From IMG/VR virus record IMGVR_UViG_3300043436_001618, positions 1-45,224 of that record: a stretch of DNA of 45,224 nt; one strand, given 5' to 3'. Positions 18,376-28,516 of the stretch are shown here, in pieces. The translations under genes were made by a program, and so were the position numbers. A model generated the notes under the pieces. It saw nothing but the letters and a program-made list of their open reading frames with translations. It did not search any database and had not been told where the DNA came from. Source of the stretch: a virus. Within the stretch, counting starts at the first letter, position 1; every line of letters starts with the position of its first letter.

Positions 18376-21300
18376 ATGCCGGACTTAAGACAAGCATTGA
18401 GAGATTTTGTTACTACCTCTAATAGTGGAAAGTACAGTGACGAGGCAACACTACTATCTAAATTCCCTGAATTGAAAGGGTATAGCATTGACGTATTGAG
18501 GGATTTTGTAACTACGTCTAACAGTGGTAAATATGCCACAGAAGATGAGCTGCTATCCAAGTTCCCCGAATTTAATTTAGGTGTTGAAGAAGTAAAAAAA
18601 AAAGAAGGGGTCGTCCTACCTCCAAGCCCAAAACCAAATGCTACGGACTTACCATTGGGCATTGGTTCATTGGAGTTTGCAAAACCTTCTAAGCCTGCTC
18701 AAGAAGGTCCAACCGAGAAGCTTGCAGTTGGCCCAATGGGTATAACAGGATTAGAAAGAACTAAAGAATACGTACCTGCTAAGGACCAAGGGAAACAAGG
18801 TGTTATACTAAATACTGTATCGTCTTTAGACAAAGGGTTTTATAAGAATCTTATAGGTAGTCCTGTAAAAGGATTAGGTACTTTGTTGGAAGGTGCTACA
18901 GGAAAAGGGTTTGTTAGTGATGCACTTATCAAATTCGGTAACTATTTCAATAAAACAATTGACGAACTGACCCCTCAAGATGAAGAGTTTAAGAATAGCT
19001 TGACCGACCAATTTGGTCAAGCCTTTGGTCAGGTTGCGTCATTGGTTGCCACCGGTGGTGCTACAGGTGCTTTAAGTAAAGGTGCTACTGCGGCACAAGC
19101 AGCAAAAACAGCGTTGGCAGCACAAACTGCACCAACTGCAGTAGGAGTTGGTACAGCATTAAAAACATTAGGGTCTGAACTAGCTAGTCCAACTGCTGTA
19201 AGCGCAGGACTTTCAATGGGTCAGTCTGAGTTTGAAAGGGCAAAGGAAGCAGGCGCAACAGATGAGCAAGCATTTGAAGCGTTTTATAAGAACGCAGCAG
19301 TGGGTTCTGTTCTTGAGAAGATACCGGTGATGCAATTCTTGAAGAGATTTGAGAAAGCTAGTGCAGGTGGTGTCAGCAATTACATTAAGACAAAAGGTGT
19401 TGCAGGTCTTACGGGTGGTATTGAAGAGATGACAACTGAAGTTCTTCAAGGAATCTACGCAAACCTAACAGCACAAGATATTTATGATGCGAATCAACAG
19501 ATGTTTGAAGGTATTGGTGAAGCAGGTGGTGTTGGTTTTGGTGTTGGTTTCTTGCTTAACGCCATGGGTGCTAATGCAAAAATATTAAGAAAGCAAGGTA
19601 AAGAGGAAGAGGCAAAGGTTGTAGAAAATCAAATGGCACAGTTTGAATCTCAAGCAGCTAAAGGTGGTGTGTCTTCCTATAAGATGGGTGGTATAAAGAT
19701 TGAGTCTCCTGAGATTATCAATAACATGATTGATAACATGGATGCTAATGATTTAGTGAAAGCTAATATCGAGATAAAAAACGACCCGGAGTTAAATAAA
19801 AGACTTCAAGATAAGATTGTAACATCATCTATTAAGGAGCAGGTAAGACAAGGGAATCCCGACCTCAATGAGACCAGTCTTGATGCCATCACTAAATTAG
19901 AGTTAGATTTAAGAAAGCTTGAAGGAAATACAACACAAACCGGTAAGGACAAAGCTGCTGCAATAAGGTCTCAGATAAAAAACATTCAAGAGAATCAACT
20001 GACCGAAGAGGTAGATAATACATCTAGGATTGCTGAGTTAGAGGGAATACTCTCAAGTGCTGATAGTAACCTTGCAGAGACAGGATTTACATCACTATCT
20101 CAAGATGCAAGAGTTGAAATAGAAAAAGAATTACAAGACTTAAAAACAAAACAAAATGCCGTTCAAAAGCAAGCAACAGGTGAAGTACCTGTACAGTCAG
20201 GAACCGAAATTAGCAGAGAAATGGAGGAAGGAAAACCCCAAGCAAGACCTAAAGTCGCTACCAAAGAAGGTGTCGAAGAAGTCGTTACCCCGGAAGAAGA
20301 AATAAAGGTTGGCTCTGTAATTAAATGGGATGTTTTTGGTAACGAAGAAGAAGGTGATTGGAATGTAGTTTCTGCAACTACTACAAGAGGAGGGCAGCCC
20401 GCTGTTGTATTAAATAAACTTTATGTAGAGGATAGTAAGACAGGCAAAACATATACAAAAGAATACGCAGATAAAAATAATATCAAATATATAAACGAAC
20501 CATATACAGAGGAGCATATTGTTCCATTAGCTGACCTTAAAGTCACTACCAAAGAAGGTGTCCAAGCAGAAGTCGTCCAAGAAGAAGTAGTACCTGCAGA
20601 AGGAACAGAAGAGATATCCACTCAATTAAATGATTTAGTTAGCGATTTTAATACAGCTTATTCTCAACCTTCTGCTCCACAAACCACAGCAGAGAAGAGA
20701 ACAGCAACTGCAAAAGCAAATAAGGCAATTAAAAGATTAAATGACTTTTTTGGATTTGCTTTTGGCAGTAGAGCAAATCAAGAGCAAGCTAATAAACAAG
20801 ATGCTTTAACAAATATCAAATCACTATTAGACCAAGATAGCCCTTTAGGGCAATTCGCAAACGTTACAGAGTTAATGAATGCATATAATAGTGATAAGCA
20901 AAATAATGTAGAGTCACAATTAGTTAAAGATGTTGACACTATATTTGGCATAACTCCAACGGTGTCTTTAAAGACACAGGAAGTTGCTCCCGTTGCTGAA
21001 GCAGTACTTGAGGTAGAGGAATACGAACCAATAACAGAAACTCAAGTAAGCCATGAGAAGAAGTTCAATAAGAATACCGCAACCGATTACGAAGAAGACA
21101 CTAGAGAGACTGATAGTGGTCGTGAGGTAACATACCTATCAAGGGTTACAGTTGAGGCGTTAGATGATAACACCGGTGATGCAATTGGTGGTCTAGTTAA
21201 GATTGTAGACGAGGATAAGAATGTTAGTTGGCAGGCTGTAGATGTAGATGGCAATGAGTTGGGCAAACAAGACTTTGACTCAATTGAAGAAGCCAAGACT

Positions 21301-24300
21301 GCTCTTGTAAACAATTGGAATAAGGTTCAGAAGAAAGAGTTTGATAAAGAAGTAAAAAGAAAAGCCAAGGCTGCTGAAAAAGAAGCCGCAAAAAAAGCTA
21401 AGGCTGAATCAAAGAAAAAAACTAAATTAGCAAAAGATGAAACAGTACGACCCCAACCAACAGGAGACAGAACAGGACGGACAGAGAGCAGCCCAATTAC
21501 GCCTCTTGAAGGTGCACCGTCAGTTCCGGGCGTTAACGGACCGGACCCACAACTTGTTGCCGTTGCAGAACAATATGCAAAAGACAACGGAATCCCCTTC
21601 AAAAGACAGGCAGAGTACGTCAAAGTAGACGAGAAAAGAGCAAAGAGAATAGCTGATGCCTATGAGGCAATGGCTAATGACCCACAGAATCCCAAAGTAA
21701 AGGAAGCGTATCAGAACCTTATCAAGCAAACCATTGCCCAATACAAGGCATTGGAAGATGCGGGATATAAGTTTTGGTTTATGGATTTGAATATACCTAG
21801 CAATGCTGAGTATGCATCAACTCCATATAACGCTATCCGTGATTTGCGTGCCAATAAAGAGATGGGTGTATTCCCAACTACAGATGGATATGGGGACGGT
21901 GGTTTAACTGAACTAGATGTAGAGAACAACCCGATGTTGGAAGACACGGGACTAAAGTGGCCCGTTGGTGGATTGGATGGTGAAATGAAAACAGTATTAG
22001 CCAATGACCTTTTCCGTGCAGTACACGATGCATTTGGTCATGGCTTAGAAGGTGCAGGATTTAGAGCAAGGGGAGAAGAGAATGCTTGGCAGGCTCACGT
22101 AAGATTATTTACCGGTTCTGCCATTGCTGCAATTACAAGTGAGACGAGGGGGCAAAACTCTTGGCTTAACTACGGACCAAACGGAGAGCAGAATAAAACT
22201 GCAAAAGTAGAGGACACTGTTTTTGCAGAGCAGAAGGTTGGATTAATGCCGAAGTGGACATGGACAGAAGGCAAGGCAGCAGATATGAAGCCTGCTCCAA
22301 AACAAAAACAAAAAGCAGCACCAATAGTAGAAGAGGAAGGTCCAACTGCAGAAGACTTATCAGCAATAGACGCATTGCTTGACTTAGATGTAGATAACGA
22401 AGACAATATGCAGATTGTCTTGAACGCTCTTGATAATGCAGACAAAGCAATATCTAAAAGACTACGTGGTAGTGCTAATGATGCATTGCTTGCGATACCA
22501 TTATCTACAATTCAATTAGTTGTAAAGTCTCTTAAGGCTTTGGTAAAAGGTGGCATGATACTACGTGATGCCATTAGGAAAGTGTCTGCAGACAACAACG
22601 TATCTCAACAGATAGTTAAAGACATACTCAACGTAACTGACATTCAAGAAGGCTTTGATGCCTTGATGATTAAGGTTGACGAAATGATTGACCGTCAGAC
22701 TAGAAGAGGTACGCCTGAAGCTAGGATGGTTAGCAACATTGACACCTTTGTTAGGAACTCAGAGGTATACCAAAATGCAAATGATGCACAGAAGAAAATT
22801 CTAGAAAGGGAAGCAAGAGCAAGGGCCGGAGTATCTGCTAGAAGAGCACCATCAATCGGTCGTATACTTGGTGTCCTCAAAGACATTACAAATGTATCTA
22901 GGGGGGACAAGCTTAAAATTATAAGTCAGATAAGGCAGTTGTCTAAAGATGCCGCCAAAGACTTGGCAAATGAAATCCGTGACCTGCAAAAGACCGGTAA
23001 GATTACAGTCAACCAAGCAGCGAACATTGTTGCAAGGTTTGGTAAAGTCAATATGCTCAGCGAAATATCAGTGTCAAAGTTTGTTGACTACATGACCAAG
23101 GTATTCAACGATGCTGAGTATAATTCAAAGCTGAGTTCAGCAAAGAGCACCAAGAGAGATATTGCCAAGCTTTCAAAGAACAAAGACAAGGATGCCAACC
23201 TCAGAGACTTAAGTCAGGAGTTTATCAAGATTGACCCATCAATGGTTGAAAACATTGACGAGTACAATGACATAGCATCAAAGATTAAAGAGGCCATCAA
23301 GGGTTCCGCAATCAGAGGTCAGAAGGTATCGTTTGCTCAGACAGTAAACATTGATAATGCAACTGAGTATATCAATAAAACATTAGATGCTCAACTAGAA
23401 GCAATGAAAGCAGAGAAGGCTGCAGAAATTCAAAGCCTTATGGGTATTGACGTGTCTGACTTCAGTTACGATGACATGATGATGCTGTTGGAAAGTGATA
23501 AGCCTATTACCAAGTACAACGAAGGCATTATTCGTGATACCATAAACAAAGCGTTTAGTGTATTCTCTAGCATCATAAAAGAATCAATCAATACTGGTAA
23601 AGACCCGTTCACTGGCGAAGACGTTAAGTTTACAGAGTCTCAGAAGGATGTGGTTAAAAGGTTCATGGCAATGGACTTGAATGTTCTGAAACCTAAAGAA
23701 GCACTTCAAGCTGTTGACGCTCTTGCTAATTTCCTACAGAATCAATCAACTGCAAAGATGGAATCTGTAGTGTCTAGGTATAAAGGAATTGCTAATGCTG
23801 TTGAAGTAAATGAAAAGGGAATAGTTGCTTCTCCATTAAAGAAGTATTGGTCCAAAACTATTGGCCGTGTATTGGGAGAGCAGACTACAAACCTAAATGT
23901 TCTTTTTGAAAGAATGTTCAAAGGATTCAATAATGGTGGTTTCGTAATGGACAAGATGGGATTGACCAAGTTGATTAACAAGAAATCATTTGCACAAAAA
24001 CAAGCCAATAATATCGTAGACAAATACGTAGAAAAATTCTACAAGTTAAAAGCAAATGGTGAGGCATTCAACTCAGCTTATAACAACATTGAAAGGGGCA
24101 TGGCTGCCTTTATGATGAGAAATGTTATAGGCACTGAGCAGGAAATGAAAGCCGAGTTTGATAGGAGAAAGAACTTAATACTTAAGATTGATAGTGACGG
24201 AAAAAGAACAGGCTCTATTGCAGAGCTTGAAAAAGGTAATGAAAAAGAAAGAGCAAAGGCTGAACTGTACCAAAAAGCATACGATAATATCCTTAAGGAT

Positions 24301-26544
24301 TCAAATAACATAGATGACATAAAGAAGAATACAGATAAGGTAAACTTAGATGGTATTAACTTTTGGATGGAAGAGTGGGCAAACAAGTACGAGCAACTGT
24401 CTGATGTGTCAGAGAATGTATACAATAAGGTATTAGATAAGGACATTAACTATACTCCCGATAGGTTTTATAAATTAAGTTCAGATACGGGAACCGTAGA
24501 AATTGGAGATGATGATTCTGCATTTATAGCTAATAGTGGTATTGGCGATTTGTATCAAAGAGAGACAGGAGTTTTGATGACAGCAGTAAGGCCGGAGAGT
24601 CTTCCTGTTAATCCCGAAAGTGGAGACACTAATAGGTATATTGACCTTTCGTTTGATAACAACAATTCAAACTCAATGTATGATGCGCTTGTTGATATAA
24701 ACACAGCTGCTCCAATACGTCAGATTCAAGCGTTCTTAAATTCATCAGAGTTCAAGAAGATAGTTCCAACATCAGAGGATGCAAAGATTTTAAAAGATAG
24801 GATTCAACTTTATGTTAGAAACATTCGTGATAAGAACCCATACTCTAATGACGAGTTGTCTTCTGTAGTTAGAAAGCTTAATAAGATTGCTGCGATTGGT
24901 GTGGGTCAGGCATTGGGTGGTATCACTCAGCCAATTAAACAGGTAATACCCGTAGCGATAAACACACTTATTAATGGGGGTGGCCTTGACTTATCCGCTG
25001 CGTTTAATCAAGTTAAAAATGCTTTCATTAACAATTCAGGATACGCTATTGCTAGCAGAGGACTAGAGTCTCAAGCACAGATAGAATCTTTGAACAAGTT
25101 GATTGATGAAGTATCAGAGACCAAAGGTGAAAAGCTGATGGCCGGAATTGAGAAGCTGAACAAGTGGTGGCTAGATAAGTTCTTGGTCAAGCCCGATGTG
25201 TTTATCGCAAGAGCATCTTGGCTTACATACTACGAGCAATCTTTGCAAAAGCAGGGAATTGATACTAAGGGATTAGACTACTCTACTCATCAACTAAATG
25301 AGGATGCAGCCAACTATGCTCAGCGTATGGTTGACCGTCAGCAAAACGTGTCAGACACTGACCTAGCGGGTAAGTTGTTTGCTAACAGAGAATCAGCTAA
25401 TCAACTTTTGGTAAAGACCCTTATGCCATTTGCTAGCTTTAGGATGAACCAATCTGCTAGGCTAGGTGCTGACTTGGCAACGATTACAAATAAGACATCA
25501 ACAAAAGAAGATAAAAAAGTTGCTTGGAGGTCTGTTGGAGGATTTGCTTCAGAGATGGTTACATTTAGATTGCTGTCAATAGGAATATCAGTTCTATTGG
25601 GTTCATTAGCAAAAGAAATAATGGGCGTAGAAGAAGATGATGAAGAGAAGCAAAAGAGAATAGACAACATTATTAAGGGTGCAAAGACCGGTGCGCTTAC
25701 GGACATATTCTCTCCCGTTCCAATTGCTGACAAACTAGTTCAAGCAGGTGGTGCTCTTATAACTCAAAGCATTGAGGATGCAACCGGATTACCAACAGCT
25801 ATATACTCTCCTAGAAAGGAAGAGTTCTTGCAGAATGCAGGTCTGTTTGGTATAGCTGCAGATAGGGCCGGTCAGTTGTTTGAGATATCAAGCTTGGCTA
25901 CAACCGGTAAATATACTGATGACTTTGGTAAAGAGAAGACAATATCACCTAGTGCTCAAGAGGGATTAGGTTTCTTAATACCTGCTGCAATACTTACTAA
26001 CATAGGTTTAGCTCCATCTGAGGTTAATACCGTTGTTAGATATGCAATTAAGGATTCAAAGAAAAAGGTTACAAGCAAAGAAGAGAAAGAAGAAAAGGCT
26101 GAAAGAAAGGAAACCTCAGAAGAAAACATAGAACAGAAGTTAGATGCTTTAGAAAGTGTGAAACAAAAAACTTCTGACCCCGAAGTCATAGATGCAATAG
26201 ATGAAAAGATGTATGAACTAGAGGCTAGTCCTGAAGAGAAGAAAGAGATTGAAGCAGAAAATAAGGATGAGCGTTTGGAAAAGCAAGACCTTTTGTATGA
26301 CTCTGAAACAGGAACGCAGTATGATACTGAGACTGAGTTAAAGAGGTATAACAAAAAGTTGTGGGAGCAAAACTTTGGAGTGAGGTCTGAGTGGTATAAA
26401 TCACATAAGGCAGAAAAAGAAGCTACCAAGTTATTGAACAAGGAGATAAGAAGAATGGAGGATAAAGAATATGGATATACTCCTGCTTCTAAAAAGAAAA
26501 GGAACTCTGACGGCAGCCTTAAAAGGTCAACCGGAGGACGCTAG
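18376..26544 (+). CDS. Giant polyvalent-like virion protein (2722 aa)
   Basis: A multidomain protein, probably packaged and injected. Residues about 5-60 hold two copies of LRDFVTTSNSGKY...LLSKFPE. Residues about 220-410 are Gly/Ala-rich and partly membrane-like, with an IEEMTTEVLQGIYANLTA helix. Residues about 600-1060 are a low-complexity Lys/Glu linker. Residues about 1075-1310 form a compact domain with HDAFGHG (His1217, His1222), ENAWQAH and SWLNYGPNGE, conserved-looking and possibly catalytic or metal-binding. The rest is helical, including GGITQPIKQVIPVAINTLI and a hydrophobic segment MVTFRLLSIGISVLLGSL near 2395-2412. The C-terminus is highly charged. Such architecture fits the polyvalent protein class of phages. 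The TAG stop overlaps the stop of the opposing gene. Confidence 0.6.
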   Translation: MPDLRQALRDFVTTSNSGKYSDEATLLSKFPELKGYSIDVLRDFVTTSNSGKYATEDELLSKFPEFNLGVEEVKKKEGVVLPPSPKPNATDLPLGIGSLEFAKPSKPAQEGPTEKLAVGPMGITGLERTKEYVPAKDQGKQGVILNTVSSLDKGFYKNLIGSPVKGLGTLLEGATGKGFVSDALIKFGNYFNKTIDELTPQDEEFKNSLTDQFGQAFGQVASLVATGGATGALSKGATAAQAAKTALAAQTAPTAVGVGTALKTLGSELASPTAVSAGLSMGQSEFERAKEAGATDEQAFEAFYKNAAVGSVLEKIPVMQFLKRFEKASAGGVSNYIKTKGVAGLTGGIEEMTTEVLQGIYANLTAQDIYDANQQMFEGIGEAGGVGFGVGFLLNAMGANAKILRKQGKEEEAKVVENQMAQFESQAAKGGVSSYKMGGIKIESPEIINNMIDNMDANDLVKANIEIKNDPELNKRLQDKIVTSSIKEQVRQGNPDLNETSLDAITKLELDLRKLEGNTTQTGKDKAAAIRSQIKNIQENQLTEEVDNTSRIAELEGILSSADSNLAETGFTSLSQDARVEIEKELQDLKTKQNAVQKQATGEVPVQSGTEISREMEEGKPQARPKVATKEGVEEVVTPEEEIKVGSVIKWDVFGNEEEGDWNVVSATTTRGGQPAVVLNKLYVEDSKTGKTYTKEYADKNNIKYINEPYTEEHIVPLADLKVTTKEGVQAEVVQEEVVPAEGTEEISTQLNDLVSDFNTAYSQPSAPQTTAEKRTATAKANKAIKRLNDFFGFAFGSRANQEQANKQDALTNIKSLLDQDSPLGQFANVTELMNAYNSDKQNNVESQLVKDVDTIFGITPTVSLKTQEVAPVAEAVLEVEEYEPITETQVSHEKKFNKNTATDYEEDTRETDSGREVTYLSRVTVEALDDNTGDAIGGLVKIVDEDKNVSWQAVDVDGNELGKQDFDSIEEAKTALVNNWNKVQKKEFDKEVKRKAKAAEKEAAKKAKAESKKKTKLAKDETVRPQPTGDRTGRTESSPITPLEGAPSVPGVNGPDPQLVAVAEQYAKDNGIPFKRQAEYVKVDEKRAKRIADAYEAMANDPQNPKVKEAYQNLIKQTIAQYKALEDAGYKFWFMDLNIPSNAEYASTPYNAIRDLRANKEMGVFPTTDGYGDGGLTELDVENNPMLEDTGLKWPVGGLDGEMKTVLANDLFRAVHDAFGHGLEGAGFRARGEENAWQAHVRLFTGSAIAAITSETRGQNSWLNYGPNGEQNKTAKVEDTVFAEQKVGLMPKWTWTEGKAADMKPAPKQKQKAAPIVEEEGPTAEDLSAIDALLDLDVDNEDNMQIVLNALDNADKAISKRLRGSANDALLAIPLSTIQLVVKSLKALVKGGMILRDAIRKVSADNNVSQQIVKDILNVTDIQEGFDALMIKVDEMIDRQTRRGTPEARMVSNIDTFVRNSEVYQNANDAQKKILEREARARAGVSARRAPSIGRILGVLKDITNVSRGDKLKIISQIRQLSKDAAKDLANEIRDLQKTGKITVNQAANIVARFGKVNMLSEISVSKFVDYMTKVFNDAEYNSKLSSAKSTKRDIAKLSKNKDKDANLRDLSQEFIKIDPSMVENIDEYNDIASKIKEAIKGSAIRGQKVSFAQTVNIDNATEYINKTLDAQLEAMKAEKAAEIQSLMGIDVSDFSYDDMMMLLESDKPITKYNEGIIRDTINKAFSVFSSIIKESINTGKDPFTGEDVKFTESQKDVVKRFMAMDLNVLKPKEALQAVDALANFLQNQSTAKMESVVSRYKGIANAVEVNEKGIVASPLKKYWSKTIGRVLGEQTTNLNVLFERMFKGFNNGGFVMDKMGLTKLINKKSFAQKQANNIVDKYVEKFYKLKANGEAFNSAYNNIERGMAAFMMRNVIGTEQEMKAEFDRRKNLILKIDSDGKRTGSIAELEKGNEKERAKAELYQKAYDNILKDSNNIDDIKKNTDKVNLDGINFWMEEWANKYEQLSDVSENVYNKVLDKDINYTPDRFYKLSSDTGTVEIGDDDSAFIANSGIGDLYQRETGVLMTAVRPESLPVNPESGDTNRYIDLSFDNNNSNSMYDALVDINTAAPIRQIQAFLNSSEFKKIVPTSEDAKILKDRIQLYVRNIRDKNPYSNDELSSVVRKLNKIAAIGVGQALGGITQPIKQVIPVAINTLINGGGLDLSAAFNQVKNAFINNSGYAIASRGLESQAQIESLNKLIDEVSETKGEKLMAGIEKLNKWWLDKFLVKPDVFIARASWLTYYEQSLQKQGIDTKGLDYSTHQLNEDAANYAQRMVDRQQNVSDTDLAGKLFANRESANQLLVKTLMPFASFRMNQSARLGADLATITNKTSTKEDKKVAWRSVGGFASEMVTFRLLSIGISVLLGSLAKEIMGVEEDDEEKQKRIDNIIKGAKTGALTDIFSPVPIADKLVQAGGALITQSIEDATGLPTAIYSPRKEEFLQNAGLFGIAADRAGQLFEISSLATTGKYTDDFGKEKTISPSAQEGLGFLIPAAILTNIGLAPSEVNTVVRYAIKDSKKKVTSKEEKEEKAERKETSEENIEQKLDALESVKQKTSDPEVIDAIDEKMYELEASPEEKKEIEAENKDERLEKQDLLYDSETGTQYDTETELKRYNKKLWEQNFGVRSEWYKSHKAEKEATKLLNKEIRRMEDKEYGYTPASKKKRNSDGSLKRSTGGR
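20962..20977. repeat. GTGTCTT..AAGACAC palindrome, copy in coding sequence
   Basis: A perfect 16-base palindrome GTGTCTTTAAAGACAC lies in the low-complexity linker of the giant protein. It is one of at least eight related copies in the window. Confidence 0.6.
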
Positions 26545-26957
26545 ACAAACCTAACATACCTCAGACTCTTTTGCTTGTCGTAGTATACCATAAGCTCATC
26601 GTCTGAGGTAGCACTTTCACGGGGAGGGCGACCTCCCCACTTTAGCGTTCCTTCAAGTTGATTCGCTTTGCCGTAGATAATACCATCCTCACACGCCCAA
26701 ATTATAACGGGTGTTATCCTCTTGTCAACCAACTTGACAAGCTTCTTAGCTGATATAGGTAGAGGGTATGCATCATGCATAGTTCTGATTCGACCCTTCA
26801 CCTCAACGTATGAGATTAGTTTACCTTCCTTGTCAAAAACTTTGTAGTCTATATCGTGTGGGTCTAGCTTTTTAAATGACCCGTCAAAAATCTTTACGAA
26901 TACTTCAATTGCCTTCTTTTCCCTTATTAGGTCTTGCTCTGTTTCAAAAATCATCAT
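26541..26957 (-). CDS. Small PD-(D/E)XK nuclease-like protein
   Basis: A 138-aa protein. DPHDIDYKVFD followed by YVEVKGR fits the PD-(D/E)XK pattern, with Asp37 and Glu52-x-Lys54, and an N-terminal helix carrying Glu/Lys. These folds hydrolyse DNA with Mg2+; many phage versions are Holliday-junction or repair nucleases. The C-terminal 50 residues contain an aromatic/Arg patch (LKWGGRPPRES) possibly for DNA binding. Its start overlaps the upstream gene by 14 bases. Its TAG stop shares CTAG with the giant virion gene on the other strand. The fold is inferred from the motif alone. Confidence 0.55.
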   Translation of the reverse strand: MMIFETEQDLIREKKAIEVFVKIFDGSFKKLDPHDIDYKVFDKEGKLISYVEVKGRIRTMHDAYPLPISAKKLVKLVDKRITPVIIWACEDGIIYGKANQLEGTLKWGGRPPRESATSDDELMVYYDKQKSLRYVRFV

Positions 26958-27135
26958 CCTCCATTATTTTAATTGCTTCTCTAAGGTCTCGCATTAGCGA
27001 TTTGATGTTAATCCGTGCGTCAATATATTGCTTGTCTACCAAATTATCGTAAATCTTAGTGACAAGGTCGTGGTATCCATCCGTCATAAACGAAATCCTG
27101 CGACCCCTTTCATATTGCTGCTCCTTATTCATCAA
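26944..27135 (-). CDS. Small helical protein, unknown
   Basis: A 63-aa charged protein (YERGRRISFMTDGYHDLVTKIYDNL...), mostly helical, ending EDDDF. It overlaps the DnaA-like gene by 11 bases at its start and the nuclease gene by 14 bases at its end, so it is translationally coupled on both sides. I do not recognise it. It contains two candidate starts, Met1 and Met2. Confidence 0.6.
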   Translation of the reverse strand: MMNKEQQYERGRRISFMTDGYHDLVTKIYDNLVDKQYIDARINIKSLMRDLREAIKIMEDDDF

Positions 27136-27649
27136 ACATATTCCTTATTTTCCTTTCAATTATAAACTCATGACCTACCGGAGTATTTTCGTCTATAAAA
27201 TTAACAATTCTATTTAATCTTTTATCATTACCTGCCAAGTCTTTCTTCATATTTGCCATCTTTTCTTTCAACAAAGTGTTTTCGTTTATCAGGTATGCAA
27301 TTTTAGTGCTTAATCTGAATATCTCGTTCTTTAAATCATACTCTGTTGTCAACTCTTCAGTTGGCTGCTTCTCTAGTATAAACAACTCCCTGCACTTTGT
27401 ATACTTACCTAGTATCTCAATATCTACATCCAATAGTTTATTTATTGTTCTAGTGTAGTGGATTATGGTGGTGTAATCTTTGCCCAAAAATGAACCTATT
27501 CTGTTCAGACTGTACCCATACTCTCTGAGTATCTTTGCAAAAATCATCCTTCCTTCTACCAAGTATCTCATTCTTTTCTTTGCAGTTACGTCTGTTACTA
27601 GAACCATATTTATAATATCACGTAGCACTTCTAAATCATTCCTTTCCAT
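27125..27649 (-). CDS. DnaA domain-IV-like DNA-binding protein
   Basis: A 174-aa protein starting MERNDLEVL. Residues about 28-75 contain MIFAKILREYGYSLNRIGSFLGKDYTTIIHYTRTI. This matches the DnaA C-terminal HTH and signature (the GRDHSTVIHA region, here GKDYTTIIHY), which reads DnaA boxes. No AAA+ domain is present, so it would bind DNA without ATPase activity. The C-terminal half is a coiled-coil-like region. An upstream in-frame extension to 27790 is rejected because it runs through the VRR-NUC gene; the ATG at 27649 overlaps that gene by 14 bases. Possible roles are origin recognition, capture of host replication, or transcription control. Confidence 0.7.
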   Translation of the reverse strand: MERNDLEVLRDIINMVLVTDVTAKKRMRYLVEGRMIFAKILREYGYSLNRIGSFLGKDYTTIIHYTRTINKLLDVDIEILGKYTKCRELFILEKQPTEELTTEYDLKNEIFRLSTKIAYLINENTLLKEKMANMKKDLAGNDKRLNRIVNFIDENTPVGHEFIIERKIRNMFDE

Positions 27650-27878
27650 ACACTTCTGTTTTAATTCCAATTTGATTAAGTTCTTTGATTCTAAATTCCT
27701 GCAACTTTGAAAGCTTCCCTCCTGGTCTTTTGATTTCGCTGAACAGCACGTCTGAGTTTGGTGGTATAGCAATGAGGTCAGGGATACCATTCTTATTAGT
27801 CCTAATAAGTTTAATCACGTAGTATCCCTGAGCCTCTAACTCCTTTATCCTCTTACTCTGTATCTGCTGCTCGGTCAT
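27636..27878 (-). CDS. VRR-NUC domain nuclease
   Basis: An 80-aa stand-alone VRR-NUC protein: an N-terminal helix (SKRIKELEAQGYYVIKL), then GIPDLIAI with Pro33-Asp34, then VLFSEIKRPGG with Glu48-x-Lys50, then the Q60 helix (KLSKLQEFRIKEL). These are the family's active-site residues in the usual order and spacing. Phage VRR-NUC proteins are structure-specific endonucleases, often Holliday-junction resolvases, suiting recombination-dependent replication. It overlaps both neighbours (4 and 14 bases). Confidence 0.88.
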   Translation of the reverse strand: MTEQQIQSKRIKELEAQGYYVIKLIRTNKNGIPDLIAIPPNSDVLFSEIKRPGGKLSKLQEFRIKELNQIGIKTEVYGKE

Positions 27879-28516
27879 AGTTTGACTTCGTTTATATCAT
27901 AGTAAAAAGAATTACCATTTGAACTCACCCATCTGTCGCTTTCTGATTCAACGCACTGAAGTTCTGTATCAACTTTAAATTCTTTTGGGTCTACCGGAAA
28001 GTCATTGGTGATGAAGTTTGAATCCTTCCAAAATATTCTATTGTTTGGTTGGCATAGTAGGTATCCATCATCAGCCAATAGTATGTGACCGCACTTGTAG
28101 TCGGTGGGTTCATCAGAGTATGAGTTGCTAAACCAATCAACAGTCAATAGATATGTTGCCCATACTAATGACTTGTCCTTTAGTATCACCTTACATCTTT
28201 TCTCTGCCAAGTATGAGTACTCAATGATGCTTACGTTCTCGCTGAAGCAATCCCACAACTGCTTGAAGTCGCTTTGAATGTCAGCAGTTGGTTCATGGAA
28301 AAACAATTCTGAGATAGGCACACGGCTTCTGAGCATTCCATAGTCAGTCATGATATGAAACGTAAGTATCTTACCTGCCACACTCTGAATAGCAAAGGCA
28401 TAACAAGAGTCATAACTTGTTCTGTCTTCTTCTTTCTTGGTAAGCCAACTCCTGCGAACCTTTAGTTTCATGTTGGGGATGTTGGCGTTCAAAACATTCT
28501 GTTCGTTAGTTATCAT
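27875..28516 (-). CDS. Conserved-looking early protein, unknown
   Basis: A 213-aa soluble protein, rich in aromatic and acidic residues, with a beta-strand rich middle (CGHILLADDGYLLCQPNNRIFW, about 143-164). I do not recognise a family. It overlaps the VRR-NUC gene by 4 bases and the upstream paralog by an ATGA. Coupling with a nuclease and small paralogs places it in the replication/early set. Confidence 0.55.
   Translation of the reverse strand: MITNEQNVLNANIPNMKLKVRRSWLTKKEEDRTSYDSCYAFAIQSVAGKILTFHIMTDYGMLRSRVPISELFFHEPTADIQSDFKQLWDCFSENVSIIEYSYLAEKRCKVILKDKSLVWATYLLTVDWFSNSYSDEPTDYKCGHILLADDGYLLCQPNNRIFWKDSNFITNDFPVDPKEFKVDTELQCVESESDRWVSSNGNSFYYDINEVKL

Noticed and set aside
25915-25945. 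CTGATGA followed by CTTTGGTAAAG, hammerhead-like, in the giant gene
   Set aside because: The following bases are AGAA, not GAAA directly after stem II, and no stem III is found; coding sequence explains it.
27650-27790. N-terminal extension of the DnaA-like protein
   Set aside because: It runs antisense-free but through the VRR-NUC gene in another frame; composition is unlike the rest, and an ATG at 27649 fits.
28060-28120. Two TCATCAG sites on the plus strand (CTGATGA on minus) in gene 27875-28516
   Set aside because: No GAAA or pairing partners around either site.
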